Shown here piece after piece: positions 57,517 to 64,000 of a stretch of DNA of 64,000 bases. The position numbers were made by a program, and so were the translations under genes. Source of the DNA: Manis javanica (Eukaryota; Chordata; Mammalia; Pholidota; Manidae). Positions within the stretch are counted from its first letter, which is position 1. Each line of letters begins with the position of its first letter. Location of the stretch: assembly GCF_040802235.1 (NCBI RefSeq), contig NC_133169.1, positions 47,003,034 through 47,067,033 on the forward strand, written 5' to 3'. The notes under the pieces were generated by a model that saw only the letters and a program-made list of their open reading frames with translations, made no database searches and had not been told where the DNA came from.

Positions 57517-59425
57517 GCCCGCCTCACCTGGTCGCTCCTAGGGCTCCACAGGCAAAATGTTTGGGGGTTAATTCATAATCCAATATTTCAGCAGGACCCA
57601 CCCAAAATGGCATGTCAGAAGCAGTGAGGGAGAAAGAAAGAATCATTTTAAATCCTGGTTTTAATATTAATGGTCTCTGTGACTTTGGACAGATAAATTA
57701 ATGTGTAAACTAATTCAGTTTCGTTACCTATGAAAGGCTATTTATGGGTCTATAGCTCTGTAGGCTGCATGAGAAACATAAATGCTGCTCATTCAGCACG
57801 ACTTTCAGAGTTTATTTTTATGCTTAACCACCTTCTATACCTTTTCATGATCCTATCAATTTAGACTGAATAGTTCTGAGGTTAATAGCGGCACCTTCCT
57901 CTCCATATTGCCCCCAAGTCACTGTTCCTGGGCTGCTTATATTTAAATTGGCTCTCTGCCATTAAGATGATGGCATTGTTAAGATCACACATAGAAACAC
58001 ACATTTGCAATCTCATAAACTGATAGAAAATAAGCACAGCACCAATAAATCCAGGTAAATGGCTTCAGTTGTTAAACAGCTTTGTGCATAGTGAGAATAT
58101 CAAGGATCAACAAAGCTATGTTAATTCAAATTGAGGGTCAGGGTGCAGTGGGCTGGGGACCAGAGGTGCTGCCAAAGCTGTGGTTTCAGCTAAAGGTCAC
58201 CTCAAGGATGAGTTGGGGTGATAGATCTCTAATGCAGATTTCCACAGACAGACTTACTCCTGAGCAGGGCTTTGGGTTCATTACTGTGATGGTCCTTCTG
58301 GTCGACATCACGGAGAGGGCTGAAATTTTATGACTTAATACTGGCTTCTATTATTATGTAGTAACCCAGGCTTCTCTTAAATTATTGTTCAACCAAAATG
58401 TTAACAGTTTCCTAAACTGTTTCCCAGAGTGGCATTCTGATCTTATAAAAATATTATTGTATCCTAGGATCTATTGCTAGTTGGTTTCTTTTCCCATTCC
58501 TTACCATTTATTTTTCTCCTATTACCTTACTCCTCATATTTATAAGTAAAGATAACCCCAGATGAGAAAGAAATTCCTGAATGTTTAGGGGAAAAGATAT
58601 AATAGTACTAAAACCCCCTTGAACTAAATGGGATCACTTCTCAAAGTTTCCAGTTTTCATTCTTGTGGCATATAAGCATGCAGTTTTTGGATATGTTCAG
58701 GGATGTTGAGGGGTGAGTTGCCTATTTATTATTACTGTTAGTATTATTAATTATACTGTAATGTGTACCTCTTCCCATTTAAGAGACAGAATTACCGAAG
58801 AAATATTTCTATAAAATTTATCAGCCACCAATACTGTCAATACACCTGGATGTTTTGCTTCTGTGAAGTCAAATATATAGTCTCCAAAGCATCAAGCAGG
58901 AAAAAAAGCACCCTTTATTGAGTAGCAAAAATCATTAGAGCAGTAGAGAGCCTTTTTGTTTTTTGAGTGTTCATCAAAAATGGATTAAGAGTAATACTCA
59001 AGATAAATAAGTAAAATTGCAGAGGTGAAAAATAAAATGAAATTTTGTATTAACTGAAATTTATCACACCTTATCACTTGGAGAGGAGAAAAGCAAAGGC
59101 CTGGCTACCTAATAAACCCTACCTGGATATCAAATATCAATTCTCAACAAATCTGGTGAAGGTCAGCTACTTCTACCTGCTTTAGTGTGTTAAATTTTCT
59201 TGTGACAGTCACAGCTCTGATTCATATACAGATGCTAAATATAAGATATTACAGTTAAAATTATGTATACAGGTCTCTGCAATAACTATCTGTATATTCA
59301 AATACCCATGTAGGTCAGCATTAATTTTATCTTGACTGACAGTCTTTTTCTTTGTTACCTACACACACGGTGAATCTTATACATCATTTTAGGATAGTGT
59401 TGAATCAGTTTCTAATCAACCCTTT
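57517..59425. other. 5' flank of OR2T-like pseudogene, no gene seen
   Basis: AT-rich sequence with incidental frames only. The frame at 58082-58333 has no recognisable domain. Confidence 0.4.
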
Positions 59426-59439
59426 AAAAATACAGAGAG
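59426..59439. repeat. 14-bp target-site duplication, left
   Basis: AAAAATACAGAGAG, repeated at 60123-60136 directly after the poly(A) tail. The length is typical of L1-mediated insertions and unlike the 4-6 bp of retroviral integration. Confidence 0.88.
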
Positions 59440-60127
59440 AAGTATGGCTCTGGAAGATGACTGGTTAGCCAGAGATGGGTAAGATTCCTCAAGGGAGGAA
59501 CAACCTAAGACAGGCACAGTCGCAGGGGGGCCATCAGGTGAGAAATTGGGGATCAACAGAGGTGAGGCTCAGAACCTCAACCCCCCTGTTTTGAGAGAAA
59601 TCTTCTGCATCTGCGGATGTTTTGCTGCCCTTGTCTAGCTTGGATTAATACTTAGTCCATAGGCACACACATTATCATCTATATTTGCCCTCTTACAGCA
59701 CTAAACTATGTTTTCTACCTTTATCTTGCATCTACCTACCACTTCAGCATTTTATTAAAAATAAAAATAATAATAATAATAAAGGGAGAAATGTGAGATC
59801 CACATATATATCAAGTATAAAAATCAAATGAATATTCATATTTGACCTGATTGTTTATAGTTCATAATGTGTGATCAAAACCGAAAGTTTCTGTGATGAA
59901 TGCCCTTGTACTGTTCACCATATAAGAACTTATTCACTATGTAAGAATTTGTTCACCATGTAAGAACTTGCTCGTTATGCTTCAGAAGATTGGAGACTGA
60001 TGAGAATTAGGCTTGAGATGGATTAATGATTGTACATTGAGCATTGACCCCCCTATACAGAATTTTATTGTTGTTAACAACCATTTGATCAATAAATATG
60101 AGAGATGCCCTCTCAAAAAAAAAAAAA
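59440..60127 (+). mobile_element. Poly(A)-tailed retrovirus-derived retroposon (truncated copy)
   Basis: About 690 bp ending AATAAA, 18 bases, then 13 A residues (60115-60127). It is flanked by a perfect 14-bp direct repeat, AAAAATACAGAGAG, at 59426-59439 and 60123-60136 (the right copy shares A's with the tail). The left site reads CTTT/AAAAA, the kind of place cut by L1 endonuclease. It corresponds to the LTR-like 3' part of the element at 22038-23612 and is cut at its 5' end ('ggaagatgactggttagcc' near 59452 is internal in the other copy). Poly(A) tail, 5' truncation and target duplication are the hallmarks of L1-driven retroposition. It has no coding frame. Confidence 0.85.
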
Positions 60128-60139
60128 TACAGAGAGGAA

Positions 60140-62635
60140 CTGAAATAGCAAAAAACATGACCAAACAACCTGAACACTGAATTAAGAAAATAACAAGTTG
60201 CTTTTGAATCAAAATATAGTCCAGCGAATTTCACTGCATATAAGCACTCAGACTGGACCCTACAAGACATTCAAAAGAGCAAATCACTCTCATTTCTAAC
60301 TCCTGGGTCCCATCTTAGAGTAGATCCTGGCACAATAGAATACAAAAGCTGAAGGAAAGAGGAAAGATTTGATTTAAATGAGCTTCCTTATTTTTACAGC
60401 AATGATATACTTGGTGCATTAAAAATAAAGCAAAACAAAAAATGAATTGGACCCTGGTTTGTGTGTAGGATAGGATATGAGAGCATAGAGAACAGACCCT
60501 GCTGAAGGAGTAGCACACTAAGGGCGTCAGCACCAAGGAGCATATTTTACTTTTGTCAATGAATCAAATATATAAAACTATGTGACTCATGGCCAAAGTG
60601 CACAACTGCTATTGTACTGTGAGATAATGGACAGAATAGGCAAGCAAGGACAATCAGTATCTACTACATTAGGAACACAATGATATTTTACGATTTGCTT
60701 CTGTTTACATCAGTCCCCAGTCTCTAATTTTAACACTGGAAGTAAATTGGGATTTGTCTTACGCTATGAGATCTCAGCCTCCATCCCTGTCAGGTTCCCC
60801 CCTCCCCCATCACTGTCACCCCCGCGGTTCAAGGCTCTCAGGTTTTCTGCCATTTCCTTCCCAACTAGAGTTTTTTTTTTTTTTTAAAGAAAAACAGAAG
60901 AGCATTTTGTCTGCATGACTTGAGACGACGTTCTTTCTGCTGTTTAAGGCAGAGTGTATCCTGCTCCCAGGCAGGCTGGAAACCCATCCCCCGGCAGGGG
61001 GACACGGGTGTGGGGGAAGGTGCAGCAGGTGGGGGGCACCGTGAGCAGGCTCTGGGGCTCTGCCCTGGGAAGGTGTGGGTGAGATTCATAAAGGTGTTGG
61101 CGCTGCCTGTGCTCTGCCACGTGGAGAGTAAGAAGATACAAGGGGAGCGTCGACAGGCACTGTACGGGGTGCCAGCTGTGCTCTTCAGGGCAGCATGCCT
61201 TCTGTTGCCCTGGGAGAATTCATGAAAGTCATGCAGTTTGTGACCCTCACGACATCTTTTAAGAGGAGAACACCGAAGGAGATGAGGCAATATTTTACCA
61301 GGAAGAAGGTTTTCCAAGGAGGAGAGCTCCTGAAACGCCCCTTCTGGAACCCTGTATGTATGAATTTCACATTTTCTGAACTTTATGGTACTCTGACATC
61401 TTTCAAGGCCTTGCTAACTTTAGAGAGGCTGCTCCTCCCAGGGCTGGCCAGGCCCCTGGGGCAGCAGAGGATGCATGTCTGTGATAAGCAGACTGACCAG
61501 GCCAGAGCCAGGCCTCCTCTGCCTCGTGAGCAACGCTGGAGACACGATTCATCATCCAAGATTAATGATTAATTAATCATCTGCCTTCGTCATCCCAAAA
61601 CTTGGTACCAGGCAACAGATGTCACACTGAAGCCCAACAAAATTGTTTAAGCCTAGTCAGCGTCAACCTGTTCCCCGTGTCCTGACTTCTTTTCCCAGAG
61701 GAAACTCCAGTGAAGGCTGTGGGCTCCTGCTTTCCCTGCACTCTGCCTCTGACCACCCAGTGATTCTCCCCCTCGGCCCTGCCATCTGTGTTGTACCTGG
61801 TCTCTAGGACCTGGGAGTGTGATGAATGTTTTCCTGAGCCTCTCCTCTGTGTCCTCTTAGAGCTGCTCCTGACTGACTCTCAGCTTATCTTCATCTCTCC
61901 AACATGCAAAACAACCTTCAACCACACCTAACTGCACACCAGGAGGGAAAACCTTTTCTTAAAAATATTCAGAGGGAAACCCGTGGTTTCCTTTAGTAAT
62001 ATACACCTTGTCATTTACCCATTTTTGTCTGAACACTCCTCATAATACTAAGCAGTCTTTTCCAACCAATCAGCTCTTACAAAACATTTTCTTCTTTAGT
62101 AAATTAAGTCATGCTTTTCCAAACTGTTACTAGACTCCATTAGTGTCTCATATTATAAGTTAAACTACCCCCTTTTCAATAATGTGGCTGCTATAAAGAG
62201 TGAATGCACACATTTATCCTTCTCGATCTTGAATAGACTTTCTAATGGTCACAGAGTGATGCCTAAAGAAAACATCCAAGTGTTTGGGGATATTTTATCT
62301 GATTTCCATGAACATCTAAGATCCTACCTCAGAGCAGCTGAGTTCAAGCCCTCATAAAACAACTTCTTAAATACTTGGATATGGAAGTGGGACTAGGCCA
62401 AAAGAAAACTTTTCATTAACAATGGGTCTCAGCATCCCACAGGAGGAATCCCCAGGTTAGTCATTAACCTGAGTTTACTGGGTCTGCCTTGTGCATGGGA
62501 GGCTGGTCAGCCAGAGTCCATCCCTCTTACCAGGGGGTGCATTCTTTTCCCAAGTGAAAGGCTGTAATCACTTCTTGATATTTCATCATAGATCTACTTA
62601 TCTAATCCTGGTATCTCTCCAGGATTGACTCACCC
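60140..62635. other. Intergenic with a GC-richer patch
   Basis: 60750-61570 is GC-richer than its surroundings and carries overlapping frames on both strands (up to 150 codons), none with a recognisable domain. The T run at 60871-60885 and the frames around it give no sign of a gene. The rest is AT-rich without a supported feature. Confidence 0.35.
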
Positions 62636-62639
62636 TAGG

Positions 62640-62830
62640 ATTTTTAAATAAAATTTTTAGAGTATAGCTAATATACAATCTTAAGCTGGTTTTAAGCATA
62701 CAATACAATGAGTCCACAGTTATATGTATTATTAAATGCTCACCCCAACTCGTGTAGTTACTATCTGTCAACATAGAAAGATATTACAAAACTACTGACT
62801 GTATTCTTTATGCTGCAATTTCTTCCCCAA
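62640..62830 (-). repeat. Old L1 3' UTR fragment
   Basis: On the complement, 'gctaatatacaatcttaag', 'gtattattaaatgctcaccc' and 'gtcaacatagaaagatatta' run parallel to the L1 3' UTR at 44530-44660 ('atagacaatcttatattgg', 'tattattaaatcaccacccc', 'gtcagcataggaggatgtta'). Confidence 0.65.
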
Positions 62831-64000
62831 GATTCACCCTAAATTTAAAACAAAACTTAAAGTTTCTATATGGAGCTATGCCAAACTAAAAATCCACCTC
62901 TTCCATGCCTTTGGCCTATTTTGCTTGGAGAAAATTACATTAAAATATGCATTTGGCATATTTTACCTGCTTTTCATAATTATTCATCTAGTGAGTTGTG
63001 GAGAAGGAATTCAAAATTCAGTATGAAATACAGGGGACATGACAAGAAGAGATGAGAAAGGGGGAAGGAAGCAGGTGGGGGAGGGGAGAGGAAGGAGAAA
63101 GAAACAGATGAAGTAACAAGGAAGCCCTACATTTTCTCAAAGTTATTCAACTTAAGTATATTAAGAGGTATAAACGTGAGGTAAACCAAACTTTATAAAA
63201 ATTAAATTCATTCTATATCTCTATACTCATTTTATAAATAAAAACGGAGGTGGTCTTGTTGGGGAAGGTGAACAACCTAGGTAATGATAATGACAATGAT
63301 GATAACAATAATAAATACCATGACAGGCTACTTCTCATGCACTGCATCTGGTGATAGGCACATTGCTTACATGATTGCTACCACAGTTTCACTAGACACA
63401 GAATCCTCTATCCAGCACATAAAATAATATGCATTTCCAGCCATTTAGAATGCTATTCAGTGACCAATTCTTCTTGAGGAATACCTTATATGAATCTTAA
63501 ATAAATATAAAAGTTCTTCAATTAGGCATATCATTGATTTGCCCAGAATCTTCTGTCCAGGGCAATGTGGTTCACTCACTGCACATCTGCCAATGGGTCC
63601 CAGACAGATGCTGACTCTCGCAGCCCTTGATGGATCTGTAGCCTCTGGGCCAACCACAGCCAGCAGGGAGTTGATGAGGCTGTCAGGAGCCACCTTGGTT
63701 TACTGTATTCCACAATGCTTCCATTTATTTTGGCATCTGTGCTGGGAAAATGGTTGAACAGTGCTGGTATAACAACTCATTGTCAAGTTTGCTAAAGAAA
63801 ATAGCACAACTTATGGAATATCATAATTTTTCATCTAGTATTGAATTTAGTTATCTTGTAAAAATACCACAGAGTCCAAACTATTTATGTACGATAGATA
63901 TGTTGTGACTGCAAACTTCCTTTCTTCATGTCTCCTGCTCATCTTTCTCTTTTAACTCTCCTTCAGCTCCTCCAGCCTTCCCAGTAATATTCATCAGACC
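62831..64000. other. Intergenic; possible MIR at about 63275-63375
   Basis: Non-coding. 'taatgataatgacaatgatgataac' followed by 'atgcactgcatctggtgataggcac' loosely resembles the 5' half of a MIR. A short purine-rich stretch lies at 63055-63110. No gene seen. Confidence 0.35.

Noticed and set aside
56686-57627. 313-codon frame on + opposite the OR2T-like pseudogene
   Set aside because: It mirrors the receptor's codon bias on the other strand. The histidine/glutamate-rich translation has no domain, and the same effect appears opposite the intact receptor (11257-11550).
60865-61572. Possible gene in the GC-rich patch (frames of 150 and 125 codons)
   Set aside because: Overlapping frames on both strands, no domain, low-complexity ends (a poly-lysine tail from a T run), no splice or promoter evidence.

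Overview
This 64 kb window looks like non-coding chromosomal DNA of a placental mammal inside a class II (OR2-type) olfactory receptor cluster. It holds three receptor loci: an OR2-like pseudogene on + at about 378-1310, an intact OR2T-like gene on - at 10864-11778, and an OR2T-like locus on - at 56548-57516 that is broken by one nonsense codon. I see no other host protein-coding gene. There are no Alu, B1 or carnivore/ruminant SINEs; only ancient MIR and L2 copies appear. The youngest repeats are one L1 lineage and class II endogenous retroviral material. The style of the L1 3' ends and the lack of young SINEs remind me of pangolin, but that species call is a weak recollection, not a demonstration.

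Layout. 1-6.7 kb: receptor pseudogene, old repeats, and a 40-bp minisatellite grown inside an ancient repeat. 6.7-10.1 kb: first block of a diverged duplication (copy A). 10.9-11.8 kb: intact receptor. 12.2-15.7 kb: old LTRs, L2, MIR. 18.6-22 kb: second block of copy A. 22.0-23.6 kb: a poly(A)-tailed retroposon built from a class II retrovirus (integrase tail, envelope membrane segment, LTR). 23.8-29.5 kb: nearly full-length L1 on -, whose 5' end is split by an 8026-bp provirus (29535-37560, -). 37.6-38.1 kb: third block of copy A. 38.1-44.3 kb: a second, more decayed full-length L1 on -. 44.5-46.8 kb: old L1 pieces. 46.8-54.7 kb: duplication copy B, which lacks the receptor gene and carries an L1 ORF2 fragment where the gene would be. 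56.5-57.5 kb: OR2T-like pseudogene. 59.4-60.1 kb: a second, 5'-truncated copy of the poly(A)-tailed retroposon with a perfect 14-bp target duplication.

The provirus is the most striking unit. Its two 334-bp LTRs read identically by eye and it is flanked by a 6-bp duplication. It has a tRNA-Phe primer site as mouse IAP elements do, and a gag / dUTPase-protease-G-patch / pol / env order with two -1 frameshift sites. Gag and pro are open. Pol is broken by one stop replacing the tyrosine of the reverse transcriptase Y-M-D-D box, and env by one amber codon. It therefore appears recently inserted but defective as read.

The duplicated blocks give a relative clock: copy B keeps empty sites for the second L1 and for a 1.1 kb LTR-like insert, so those arrived after the duplication. 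The L1 lineage supplies the likely machinery that mobilised the poly(A)-tailed retroviral derivative.
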